Source: Aestuariibacter sp. A3R04 (GTDB taxonomy: Bacteria; Pseudomonadota; Gammaproteobacteria; Enterobacterales; Alteromonadaceae). From it: 64,000 nt of DNA. Where the stretch lies: positions 345,158 through 409,157 of the forward strand of contig NZ_JAHKQR010000001.1 in assembly GCF_018860805.1 (NCBI RefSeq), in the 5' to 3' direction. Made by a program: the position numbers and the translations under genes. Positions 16,908 through 25,013 of this stretch are shown here, piece after piece. A model generated the notes under the pieces. It did not search any database, had not been told where the DNA came from, and saw only the letters and a program-made list of their open reading frames with translations. Within the stretch, counting starts at the first letter, position 1. Each line of letters begins with the position of its first letter.

Positions 16908-17726
16908 ATGCCGTTCATGACAGCCTCCCGCATGCGTAAAGTATGGCAAATAGTTAGCGCTGGGATCAGCTACGGTCTTTTTGGTTTGGGCGCGCTGGTG
17001 GTTGGCATCTTCTTTCGTCTGATGAGCCCCGTAACCTTTATTCCTGCAGACAAAAAACAACGTATGATCCGCTGGAGTATTCACAAAGGTTGCTTGCTTT
17101 TTATTCGCATAATGCGTTTTTTTGGCCTCATTCGCTATCGCTTTCACGTGGAGTCGATGAAAAAAGCCCGACCGGGGCACATTATCATTGCCAATCACCC
17201 TTCTTTAATTGACGTTGTGTTGCTTTTGGCGGTAAATGAGCAGATGTGTTGTTTTGTTAAAAGCGCTGTGTGGAATAATTTTTTCACAGGTGCAGTGGTG
17301 CGCCAAGCTGGCTTTATTCCTAACGATGCTGAGCAAGTGCTGCCCATGGCAGCAGCGAAATTGGAAGCGGGTGAAAATATTCTCATTTTTCCAGAAGGTA
17401 CGCGAACCAAAGAAGATAATGTGATCCGCTTTAAACGCGGTGCTGCCAATATGGCTGTGGCCGTGGATGCCGCCATTATGCCGGTCACTATAGAATGTTA
17501 TCCCAGGGCATTAAAAAAAGGGGATAAGTGGTATGATATCCCCGAGGGCGGGCCTGAATTTACCCTGACCTCTGGTGAGTTGTTAGTGTTAGGCAACTGT
17601 ATCGACAAGACGCAGCCAAGACCAAAACAATACCGGCAGCTGACAAAATATTTAGAAGAGTATTATAAAAACCGGATTGCCGATGTTCAGTCAGTAGCGC
17701 CGGTGATAAGTGGAACGCAAAAGTAG
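16908..17726 (+). CDS. 1-acyl-glycerol-3-phosphate acyltransferase-like (PlsC)
   Basis: A 272-residue membrane acyltransferase. The NHX4D motif is NHPSLID at about residue 91 and the acceptor motif is FPEGTRT near residue 161. One or two membrane segments precede them (residues 15-40). It probably attaches the acyl or polyenyl chain to a glycerolipid-type anchor, complementing the LpxL-like enzyme at 11.5 kb. No good ribosome binding site precedes the first ATG; a second ATG three codons later is an alternative. It lies 20 bases after the chorismatase and 10 before the second ACP. Confidence 0.88.
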   Translation: MPFMTASRMRKVWQIVSAGISYGLFGLGALVVGIFFRLMSPVTFIPADKKQRMIRWSIHKGCLLFIRIMRFFGLIRYRFHVESMKKARPGHIIIANHPSLIDVVLLLAVNEQMCCFVKSAVWNNFFTGAVVRQAGFIPNDAEQVLPMAAAKLEAGENILIFPEGTRTKEDNVIRFKRGAANMAVAVDAAIMPVTIECYPRALKKGDKWYDIPEGGPEFTLTSGELLVLGNCIDKTQPRPKQYRQLTKYLEEYYKNRIADVQSVAPVISGTQK

Positions 17727-17736
17727 TGATATACCT

Positions 17737-17991
17737 ATGAATACAGAAAAAGAACAGATTCTGACTAAGGTCAGAGAAATCCTCGTTGACCTTTTCGAAC
17801 TGGATCCCGCGGAGATCGTTCCAGAAGCCAGGCTGTATGAAGATTTGGACATCGACAGTATCGACGCCGTTGACTTACTGGTTGACCTCAAAAAAACCAC
17901 CAGCGTTGAAGTGTCACCTGCACAATTTAAGCAAGTGAGAACCATTCAGGACGTGGTTGACGTATTTGCAGAACTTTCTGCCAAAGCGTAA
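17737..17991 (+). CDS. Acyl carrier protein 2 of the aryl-polyene cluster
   Basis: An acidic 84-residue carrier protein with the prosthetic-group Ser in DLDIDSIDAVDLLVDL at about residue 41. The ATG after the acyltransferase stop was preferred to an in-frame GTG that overlaps that gene. It probably takes part either in starter loading or in chain extension, dividing labour with the ACP at 5.9 kb. Six bases separate it from the thioesterase. Confidence 0.92.
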   Translation: MNTEKEQILTKVREILVDLFELDPAEIVPEARLYEDLDIDSIDAVDLLVDLKKTTSVEVSPAQFKQVRTIQDVVDVFAELSAKA

Positions 17992-17997
17992 CGCCCT

Positions 17998-18411
17998 ATG
18001 AAGAAGGTTTGCCTGAATATCGATATCCCTTTTTTCGATGTCGACGCTTATCGCGTTGTGTGGCATGGAAATTATCCCAAATACATAGAAATGGCGCGTT
18101 GCGCTTTGCTGTCTGAAATTGGATGTCCCTACAGTGTAATGGAAGAACAAGGGTTCTTCTTTCCCATTGTAGATATTCAGGTGAAATACGTGAAGCCACT
18201 TCTTTTTGAACAGAAAGTAGTAGTGGAAACCTGGCTAACGGAATGGGAAAACCGCCTTAAAATTAGTTATCTTATTAAAGATATAGACACGGGCGAGATA
18301 CACACTAAGGCAAAAACCACTCAGTTTGCAGTGGCAATGCCTGATATGGTGACCCAATATGTCTCTCCCGCTTTTCTGGTTGATGCCGTGGACACATGGA
18401 TAAGCAAATAA
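17998..18411 (+). CDS. Acyl thioesterase (4HBT hotdog)
   Basis: A 137-residue thioesterase of the YbgC/4-hydroxybenzoyl-CoA type. The signature is FFDVDAYRVVWHGNYPKYIEMAR (residues 11-33), in which Asp and the following WHGNY tract are catalytic in the family. It resembles the thioesterase gene regularly present in aryl-polyene clusters, where it may edit stalled chains or release product. It overlaps the LolA-like gene by one base (TAATG). Confidence 0.88.
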   Translation: MKKVCLNIDIPFFDVDAYRVVWHGNYPKYIEMARCALLSEIGCPYSVMEEQGFFFPIVDIQVKYVKPLLFEQKVVVETWLTEWENRLKISYLIKDIDTGEIHTKAKTTQFAVAMPDMVTQYVSPAFLVDAVDTWISK

Positions 18412-19109
18412 TGACAAAAATCTACCCAAAGTGGTTTGCTAGCATGTTGTTTTTAGGAGGGCTAAGCGGCGCGTTAGCAGCAAAAGATACTCAGCCTGAA
18501 GACGAAGCGCTGCTGGCCTCTGTGTTTCCATCCGGGTGTCATTTTTCAGGTCAGTTTACGCAGAAGAAAGCTATCGAAGGTTTGCCTGTGCCCTTAATGT
18601 CAACGGGAGATTTTTATTATTCCTGTGATCTCGGACTCGTTTGGCACACCAGTGAACCGTTTAAAGACGCTATCTTGTACGTAAATGGCAGCAATAACTT
18701 CAGAGCTGATGAAACCGGTGCGCTCACCCCGCTTACGGGCACTACCCGGTATATCATGTCAAATATTTTCGTGCGTTTACTAAAGGGTGATACCCAATAT
18801 TTTACTGAAGAGTTTGCGATTTCTCCGGCCGATGACAACGCTATAGTAATGCGGCCTCATAGCGATATGATGCGCAGAGGACTGGATAGCATTCACATCC
18901 AAAAAAAGGACACAGCGGAAGCAGGGGTGTCGTTGGATATCGCCATCACGGATGCTACCGGCCAGCTCACCAGTGTGAGTATCGCTGATATTAACGAGTA
19001 CGCCTTTGAAGGAAAACGCAGTGCTTATGAGCAATGCCAAACCTTGTATTCCGATACTGCCACATGGTGCCAGGTGTTGCGCTCCCCCGCCCGATATAAA
19101 TCGCGATAG
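18411..19109 (+). CDS. LolA-like outer-membrane lipid carrier
   Basis: A 232-residue exported protein with a signal peptide (WFASMLFLGGLSGALAA) and a LolA-type body: SGQFTQKKAIEGLPVPLMS, then GDFYYSCDLGLVWHTSEPF. LolA folds carry lipid cargo through the periplasm. In the aryl-polyene cluster it would ferry the polyene lipid from the MMPL exporter encoded next to the outer membrane. The ATG in the TAATG overlap was chosen; an ATG five codons upstream overlaps the thioesterase more deeply. Two Cys pairs may form disulfides. Confidence 0.85.
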   Translation: MTKIYPKWFASMLFLGGLSGALAAKDTQPEDEALLASVFPSGCHFSGQFTQKKAIEGLPVPLMSTGDFYYSCDLGLVWHTSEPFKDAILYVNGSNNFRADETGALTPLTGTTRYIMSNIFVRLLKGDTQYFTEEFAISPADDNAIVMRPHSDMMRRGLDSIHIQKKDTAEAGVSLDIAITDATGQLTSVSIADINEYAFEGKRSAYEQCQTLYSDTATWCQVLRSPARYKSR

Positions 19110-19115
19110 TCGCTT

Positions 19116-21422
19116 ATGATGGCCTTACTAGTTAGAGTGATTTTTGTCCTTGTGGTGGTTCCGGGGGCAGCGTTTTTTGCCTTTAACGCTCATCAAATTC
19201 AGATAGATACTAACTTAAATGATCTCAATCCGGACAAAGTCAGTGACCCAAGTCTGCAGTTTGCATTGGATTCATTAACTGAAAACGTAAGCCAGCGGTT
19301 TGTCGTTGCCATTACCAGTGCTGCAGAAAAGCGGACTAAGGAAGCAGCGAAAGCACTACAAGATAGCATAGGCGCATTACCTGAATTGAGGGTAGTGCTG
19401 GAAGGTGAAGTGCAAAGCGGCTATTTTTCGGCGCTCACGCCCTATCGCTTTAACCTCCTTAGCTCTGCGCAGCGAGAAGCGCTAGCGTCGGGGAATGTTC
19501 AGCAAATAGCAGAAGAAGCGCAGCGCAAGCTTTATCAGTTGGGCAATGGTGTGAGGCTATTGCCATTTAACGATGATCCGCTCGGCTGGTATTCAGATTA
19601 CCTTTTGTCCGGACTGGATAATATAGCCAGTCCGGTGGGCGACGAGACCCCCGCTTCTGTCGCAACCTTTACTGTGCAGTTTACTACTTACCCTGTTAGC
19701 TTGTCAGAACAAGAATTCTTATATCAACAAATCCGGCAGGCGGAAGAACAGATTGAAGCACAATACGAAGTGCGAGTAATGCATTCGGGTATGTTCTTTT
19801 TTGCTGTGGATTCGGCACAGTCCGCAAAATCAGATATTCAGCTAATTGCTGTGGGCTCTGCTGCAGGCGTGCTGATTCTCATGTTACTGGTCTTTCGATC
19901 ATTGCTGCCCCTTTTGTTATCTCTTACTTCTATCGCCATTGGGGTGGGCTTTGGTGTTCTAGCCAGCATTGCCGTATTTGGCTCAGTGCACATACTCACC
20001 ATTGTGTTTGGTGCAAGTTTAATTGGCATCGTGGTGGATTATTCGCTGCACTATTTTTATCACTTTCTGTCGCAAAACAACGAACAGCAGCGCGGTGATG
20101 AAAAAGCGGGTACCTTGTTTCGGGCGATGTTACTCAGTGTGCTAACGTCTTTGGTGGGTTACGGCGCGCTCAGTTTGTCCGATCTCACGATTCTCAAAAA
20201 AATTGCACTGTTTTCGTGCTCCGGGCTGGTTATGGCATGGTTAAGTGTCATCATTCTCGGGCCACTTGTGGTGCGACGGCCTATTCAGGCCAGACAAACC
20301 TTGCTGTCTGGAATTATCGGCGTATTGCAGCAATTCTTTGCACGTCGACCATCCTGGCTGGCCGTTGGTGGTATATTGTTAGCAGTGGGTTGCGGGACGT
20401 TTGTCTTTATGGGCAATACAGCGGTGAATGATGATCCGCGTCGGTTCTTCCATGTGTCAGCAACACTGTTGGAACAGGAAAAGAATGTCGCTTCCCTTAC
20501 CCAAGTATATGAACCTGGCCGTTACCTGCTTGTTCGTGGTCAGACACCGCAAGATATTTTTGATGCCCTTACTTCTTTGTACTCTGTATTAGGTGAAGAT
20601 AAACAGGGGTTATCGAGTATTCTCGATTGGCTGCCCTCACCCGAAGAGCAACAAGCCAATTACGCGTTACAGGCGTCCCTTTATACGAGCGGCGGTGCGC
20701 TTGATGCATTCTCGCAAAAGCTCGGCCTTCCCGCGAGTTCACTCGATGGGGTGAAAGCCCAGTACCTGGCGTCGGAAGGCAATATCATAAGGTTCACCGA
20801 TCTCATGGAGCAACTGCCGTCGTTACCCCCGCTGTGGATAGCCAACGGTGGCGGTCTGTACAGCTTTGCGCTTGTTAAGAAAAACAGCAACCTTGTCAGT
20901 ATTGAAAAAGCCAGTGAGAACGTGCCTGGCGTCACGTACGTCAATACACTGGGCAATGCCTCTCACGCATTAAAACTTCAACGGGAAGCGGGAACAAGGC
21001 TATTGGTGCTGGCTTACACACTCATCGGCCTTTTACTGGTGTTCTACTACCGCAAGATATCAGCTGTATTGCTGTTACTTGTACCCGCGGTAGCAAGCCT
21101 GATTGCGGTGGCGATGGTGTCGGTTATGGGGCAAGCACTTACGGTGTTCCACGTGATGGCGCTGTTTTTGGTCCTTGGGTTGGGTATGGACTATATTGTT
21201 TTCGCCAAAGAAATGACCGCAAAGCGGCAAACCACTCAGCAGGCCATTTTGTTGTCGGCGGTAACCAGCCTGTTGTCATTTGGTCTGTTGGCATTTAGTT
21301 CTATGCCCATCGTCCAGGCATTCGGAAGTATTATACTTATTGGAAATACCATTAATTTTATTGCGGCAATTAGCCTGTTTAATGGTGATGAAGTAAAACG
21401 GGAGGGCGACAATTATGTCTGA
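19116..21422 (+). CDS. MMPL/RND-family exporter
   Basis: A 768-residue transporter with the duplicated MMPL layout: one N-terminal membrane helix, a periplasmic loop from about residue 30 to 240, five helices (about 240-400), a second loop, and five helices (about 625-755). Charged residues within helices, as in VVDYSLHYFYHF and GLGMDYIVFAKEM, match the proton-relay helix of the family. It probably exports the aryl-polyene lipid, handing it to the LolA-like protein. The stop overlaps the ketoreductase start by 8 bases. Confidence 0.9.
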   Translation: MMALLVRVIFVLVVVPGAAFFAFNAHQIQIDTNLNDLNPDKVSDPSLQFALDSLTENVSQRFVVAITSAAEKRTKEAAKALQDSIGALPELRVVLEGEVQSGYFSALTPYRFNLLSSAQREALASGNVQQIAEEAQRKLYQLGNGVRLLPFNDDPLGWYSDYLLSGLDNIASPVGDETPASVATFTVQFTTYPVSLSEQEFLYQQIRQAEEQIEAQYEVRVMHSGMFFFAVDSAQSAKSDIQLIAVGSAAGVLILMLLVFRSLLPLLLSLTSIAIGVGFGVLASIAVFGSVHILTIVFGASLIGIVVDYSLHYFYHFLSQNNEQQRGDEKAGTLFRAMLLSVLTSLVGYGALSLSDLTILKKIALFSCSGLVMAWLSVIILGPLVVRRPIQARQTLLSGIIGVLQQFFARRPSWLAVGGILLAVGCGTFVFMGNTAVNDDPRRFFHVSATLLEQEKNVASLTQVYEPGRYLLVRGQTPQDIFDALTSLYSVLGEDKQGLSSILDWLPSPEEQQANYALQASLYTSGGALDAFSQKLGLPASSLDGVKAQYLASEGNIIRFTDLMEQLPSLPPLWIANGGGLYSFALVKKNSNLVSIEKASENVPGVTYVNTLGNASHALKLQREAGTRLLVLAYTLIGLLLVFYYRKISAVLLLLVPAVASLIAVAMVSVMGQALTVFHVMALFLVLGLGMDYIVFAKEMTAKRQTTQQAILLSAVTSLLSFGLLAFSSMPIVQAFGSIILIGNTINFIAAISLFNGDEVKREGDNYV

Positions 21423-22146
21423 TAAAAAGAGGGTACTGGTTACCGGCGCCAGCAGTGGAATTGGAATGGCAACAGCATACAAGCTCGCTGAACAGGGTTT
21501 TGCTGTTGCCGTTCATTATCGCAGTGGAAAAAACGCTGCCGAGAAAGTAGCGAATGACATTGTTGAGTCCGGTGGTGAAGCCAGTACCTTACAATTTGAC
21601 ATTGCGGACAGAGATGGCACGCGAACGGCTATTGAATCTGACATCGAGCAGTTTGGCGCATACTACGGCGTGGTGTGTAATGCAGGTGTTACCAAAGACA
21701 CGGCATTCCCCGCAATGACCAGTGAAGAGTGGGACGGCGTTGTTCACACAAACCTAGACGGTTTTTACAACGTATTGCACCCTACTATTATGCCGATGAT
21801 CCGCTTGCGTAAAGGCGGCCGAATTGTCACCTTGTCTTCGGTTTCAGGGCAGATGGGGAATCGCGGGCAAACTAACTATAGTGCCTCTAAGGCCGGAATT
21901 ATCGGCGCGACAAAAGCACTGGCAATGGAACTTGGAAAACGAAAAATAACGGTGAATTGCGTGGCTCCTGGTGTGATAGAAACCGGCATGATTGAAGGTG
22001 CCATTGCTGATGAAGCGAAAAAAATGATTCCGTTAGGTACCTTTGGACACGTGGATGACGTGGCAAATACCATTGGTTTTTTGGTGTCTGACAGCGCGAA
22101 ATACATCACCCGCCAGGTCATTAGTGTAAATGGCGGAATGTACTAA
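21415..22146 (+). CDS. 3-ketoacyl-ACP reductase (FabG-like)
   Basis: A 243-residue short-chain dehydrogenase. The NADPH motif is TGASSGIGMA at about residues 9-18, the catalytic Ser lies in LSSVSGQMG, and YSASK supplies the Tyr and Lys. It reduces the 3-keto group after each condensation so that the dehydratases can form the next double bond. It is the last enzyme gene of the cluster, 40 bases before the duplicated exported protein. Confidence 0.93.
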   Translation: MSDKKRVLVTGASSGIGMATAYKLAEQGFAVAVHYRSGKNAAEKVANDIVESGGEASTLQFDIADRDGTRTAIESDIEQFGAYYGVVCNAGVTKDTAFPAMTSEEWDGVVHTNLDGFYNVLHPTIMPMIRLRKGGRIVTLSSVSGQMGNRGQTNYSASKAGIIGATKALAMELGKRKITVNCVAPGVIETGMIEGAIADEAKKMIPLGTFGHVDDVANTIGFLVSDSAKYITRQVISVNGGMY

Positions 22147-22186
22147 TTAACCCTTAATCGACCATTTTTTGGAAACGGAGTTTCTT

Positions 22187-22999
22187 ATGAAGCACTTTTT
22201 GATAGCGATGGCGGCAATTGTGCTGTCTTTTACCACAGTAGCGGCAGTTGACAGTAAATATCAGCCATTGGCTGACATGATCTTGTCAGGAGATATAAAA
22301 CAACTAAAAATCGCTTCACAGCGCATATACGAAAATAGAGTTTCGGACCCGGCGTTACTGGATATTGCAGCGGAAGTGCTGTTAAAAAAATACCCGGACG
22401 TGTACGCGTCTGAGGTGGATACTCTTGCTTGGTTGTCGAGAGCTATAGGTGCCTCTGAGAATGGTCGTTACTACAGCGTGTTGGCGGAGGTGGTAAGCAA
22501 AACCCAATTTGATAAGTTAGAGCGCCACGCCGAGAAAGCGCTCGATATGCTGCCTGGCAAAGAAGGAGAACAATACGTGGCAGGCATTTACCAGCTGCCC
22601 GAGGGTATCTACGAGAAAGAAGCTGTTTCTACCTTGGTGGTTCGTTTGAAGTCGCTCATGTTAGCCGGCGATTTGAAAAGCCTTAAGCAGGGGGCGCGAG
22701 AAATGGTGAGTACCCGCTCGAAAGATCAAGTGCTGTCGGATATCGCTGCCGAAATTCTATTAACACACTATGCTAAGGCCGAAAAGCATCAAATTGATAC
22801 CTTTGCCTGGCTTGCCAACGCCATTGGTAGCACAGGTTCTGCCCGTTATATTGAAACGCTGCGTGAAATCGAAGAAAACAGCGATTTCAGAAAGTTGAGA
22901 GGTTACGCTGAAAAAAATCGTGAAAAGCTGGCAGAAGAAACTGTGGAACAGTATAAGCGGGGCATGTTCGACGAGCCACTTCCTGATTATTTGTACTAG
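22187..22999 (+). CDS. Exported protein with internal duplication
   Basis: A 270-residue protein with a clear signal peptide (residues 1-20, ending TVAA). The mature part is two related helical halves: about 28-136 and 153-262. Matching blocks are LSGDIKQLKIASQRI with LAGDLKSLKQGAREM, LDIAAEVLLKKY with SDIAAEILLTHY, and VDTLAWLSRAIGAS with IDTFAWLANAIGST. GGAG precedes the ATG. It is the last gene before the terminator at 23.05 kb and so probably belongs to the aryl-polyene transcript, but I know no such component of the pathway. A helical-repeat scaffold in the periplasm is the simplest reading. Confidence 0.85.
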   Translation: MKHFLIAMAAIVLSFTTVAAVDSKYQPLADMILSGDIKQLKIASQRIYENRVSDPALLDIAAEVLLKKYPDVYASEVDTLAWLSRAIGASENGRYYSVLAEVVSKTQFDKLERHAEKALDMLPGKEGEQYVAGIYQLPEGIYEKEAVSTLVVRLKSLMLAGDLKSLKQGAREMVSTRSKDQVLSDIAAEILLTHYAKAEKHQIDTFAWLANAIGSTGSARYIETLREIEENSDFRKLRGYAEKNREKLAEETVEQYKRGMFDEPLPDYLY

Positions 23000-23042
23000 G
23001 GACATCGTTGTCACTACCTGAACCTCAGATGGAAAAATGTTG

Positions 23043-23067
23043 AAGAGCACAAAGGTGCTCTTTTCTT
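23043..23067 (+). terminator. Intrinsic terminator of the aryl-polyene operon
   Basis: AAGAGCAC and GTGCTCTT form a perfect 8-bp stem with loop AAAG, followed by TTCTT. The position, 44 bases after the last gene of the + strand run and before an isolated phosphatase gene, marks the end of the operon. Confidence 0.82.
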
Positions 23068-23171
23068 CGGCAACGAAACAGTGGTCGCCATCTCATTTGC
23101 TCTCCCTGAGGTTGGTATCTCGGTATTTTTGTTCGCGTTTTTTTGTTAGGTTAAGCATTGATTACCGCTGA

Positions 23172-23861
23172 ATGCAGGATATAACACCCGTGAAACCGGA
23201 CACGATTATTTTCGATATGGATGGTACCCTCATTGACTCGGAAGGTTTTTGGACCGCCGCAGAATATTCGGTTTTTTCCGGACTGGGGGTAGATATGAGC
23301 AAAGGAAGTACTGCATTAACAGCGGGAATGTCTACTGCTGACGTCACTGATTATTGGTACCAGATCACTCCATGGCAGGGGATTTCTCTTAAAGAAATTG
23401 AGCGCAGAGTGATTGATGAAGTCGGTGAACGCATTGCTAAGCAGGGAGCGATGATTGAAGGCGCTGATTCACTATTAGACTTGTGTCGGAATTGCGGTAT
23501 GAAAGTAGGGTTGGCTACCAATTCTCCCCACTCTATTGTCGACAAAGTGCTGGAGAGGTTTTCCTGGCACACTAAATTTGACTGTATTCTTACCGCCGAT
23601 GACGTGTCGGAGCCTAAGCCCGCTCCTGATATCTATCTGCAAGGCATGCAACAACTCAACAGTAGTCGGGATACTACAGTGGTTGTGGAAGACTCATTGA
23701 CCGGCGCAACGGCTTCTGTGGCCGCCGGTATCAAAACGCTAGTAATCAACCCCTCAATTGAACACTTTGAAGGGCTGATAGATATGATTATCCCGGTTGA
23801 AAAACTCAGTGACGTTGCCGCTTTGATAAGCAAACCACAACGGTTTCAAGCTGCCAGCTAA
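23172..23861 (+). CDS. HAD-superfamily phosphatase (YniC/hexitol phosphatase-like)
   Basis: A 229-residue subclass I HAD hydrolase. Motif I is FDMDGTLIDSEG (residues 15-26), motif II is LATNSP, motif III Lys lies in SEPKPAPDIY and motif IV is VVEDSLTGATAS. The cap sequence resembles the sugar-phosphate phosphatases of the YniC/2-deoxyglucose-6-phosphatase group, so it probably dephosphorylates a sugar phosphate in the cytoplasm. It follows the operon terminator and its last four bases overlap the end of a small convergent gene. Confidence 0.88.
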   Translation: MQDITPVKPDTIIFDMDGTLIDSEGFWTAAEYSVFSGLGVDMSKGSTALTAGMSTADVTDYWYQITPWQGISLKEIERRVIDEVGERIAKQGAMIEGADSLLDLCRNCGMKVGLATNSPHSIVDKVLERFSWHTKFDCILTADDVSEPKPAPDIYLQGMQQLNSSRDTTVVVEDSLTGATASVAAGIKTLVINPSIEHFEGLIDMIIPVEKLSDVAALISKPQRFQAAS

Positions 23862-24067
23862 AGCCTTTGTACAAAGTGTAAGTTTGGGACATTAACCAAG
23901 GCTTCAGCGTTGTTAAAGCTTGGTTGGAATTCACCGGGAATTCCGGTTGGGCGTTGTGCGGTGCCATCACTAAAATCGTCAAGCTGTTCAGGGTTAACGC
24001 GAAATATTGGCCAACTGTTTTTGGCAGAGCGATAGCTTACTGATAGTTGTCTGTATTGACATCTCAT
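23858..24067 (-). CDS. Small hypothetical protein
   Basis: A frame of 69 residues with AAGGA 7 bases before its ATG, which is the main reason to accept it. The protein is polar, with two Trp/Phe-containing stretches (KNSWPIFRVN, GEFQPSFNNA), and has no signal peptide or recognised domain. It converges on the phosphatase gene and diverges from the NTF2-like gene across about 220 AT-rich bases. Confidence 0.5.
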   Translation of the reverse strand: MRCQYRQLSVSYRSAKNSWPIFRVNPEQLDDFSDGTAQRPTGIPGEFQPSFNNAEALVNVPNLHFVQRL

Positions 24068-24289
24068 TTTAAATTCCTTTGAGTAAATGTTTTTTTACTA
24101 AAAAATTCCAAAGTGCCTGGGCGGTTACTTCTCTTAGTGAAATTAGTCACGCAACATCTGGCTATTTAGTTAATATTGTGATGTTATCTCATTTGTTGAT
24201 TGCTTTGCGTAAATGTAATATTTTTCACTATATGTTTTAATAAATTTCTGTGTTCAACGCAGACGCAACTAAAGAGAAGGGGATGAGTG

Positions 24290-24754
24290 ATGTTTACTGA
24301 AGAAATGGTTTATTCCGCGCTTCAAACGTGGTGTGACAATGTTGTCAAAGTGGGAAAAGTGCATGCTGAAGGTGGAGACGCCAAAGCGGCAGCAGATCAG
24401 GTCCTTTCAGACCATTATGACTACGACAACGGCAAGGTGTTATTTAAGCCAACACTGACGTTTGGAGAGCACACATTCCGTCCGACAAAAGAAGGAGCGC
24501 TGTCGTATTTTGTTGGTGGGAACAGCGGTTATCCGAACGACAATGGCTTTAAACTAAAGCCATGGGTGAAAGTGTGGTATAGCAAAGAAGATTTCATTAT
24601 CAATGGCAACTTGGCCATTGTGCAGTGTAACGTGCATTTTATCGGTGCAGATGACAGCCATATTTTTGTAAATAAGAGCTTCGTTTTTAAACAGTGTGAC
24701 GACGGGAACGTAAGAATTATCTTGCACCAGTCATCACTTCCTTATTTGCCGTAG
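24290..24754 (+). CDS. NTF2/SnoaL-like protein
   Basis: A 154-residue protein with the cone-shaped NTF2-like pattern: an N-terminal helix (EEMVYSALQTWCDNVVKVG), then VLSDHYDYDNGKVLFKPTLTFG, then alternating strands ending in VRIILHQSSLPY. Proteins of this kind in Vibrio and Alteromonas are often labelled phosphoribosyl-AMP cyclohydrolase, which the sequence does not support. The ATG with a purine-rich GAGAAGGGG upstream was chosen over an adjoining GTG. A terminator follows directly, so it is monocistronic. Confidence 0.8.
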   Translation: MFTEEMVYSALQTWCDNVVKVGKVHAEGGDAKAAADQVLSDHYDYDNGKVLFKPTLTFGEHTFRPTKEGALSYFVGGNSGYPNDNGFKLKPWVKVWYSKEDFIINGNLAIVQCNVHFIGADDSHIFVNKSFVFKQCDDGNVRIILHQSSLPYLP

Positions 24755-24770
24755 AAATCGAACCAAGTAA

Positions 24771-24813
24771 CCGCCGCTCTTAATATATGCCATGCAGATG
24801 GAGGGCGGCTTTT
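24771..24813 (+). terminator. Intrinsic terminator after the NTF2-like gene
   Basis: CCGCC-G-CTC pairs with GAG-GGCGG (8 bp with one bulged G) around a 21-base loop, followed by TTTTATTT. It separates the NTF2-like gene from the long block beginning at 25.0 kb. Confidence 0.7.
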
Positions 24814-25013
24814 ATTTAACTTCAACCTCTTACATCTTTTTCTCTTCCGTTCTTTGTGCTGAAAGTCCGCAATGACGGTTGCCTCGAGCGCACCCGGGCT
24901 TGTCTTTTCTGCACAGATCAATATTTGCGCGTAATATGAAGTTCCTATACTCTACTTTGGTATAAAAAGTCAGCAAATACTCTTATAGCCAGTTACAAAA
25001 GGATGAGTGAGGC

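Noticed and set aside
16779..17198. 139-residue minus-strand frame across the chorismatase/acyltransferase junction
   Set aside because: It is antisense to two well-supported genes and has no recognisable features of its own.
5910..22146. Polyunsaturated fatty acid synthase or housekeeping fatty-acid cluster
   Set aside because: Chorismatase, acyl-AMP ligase, chain-length factor, MMPL and LolA-like genes point to aryl polyene; no multidomain PUFA synthase is present.
24287..24754. Phosphoribosyl-AMP cyclohydrolase for the NTF2-like gene
   Set aside because: The HisI zinc-site motifs are missing; the sequence follows an NTF2/SnoaL-like pattern.
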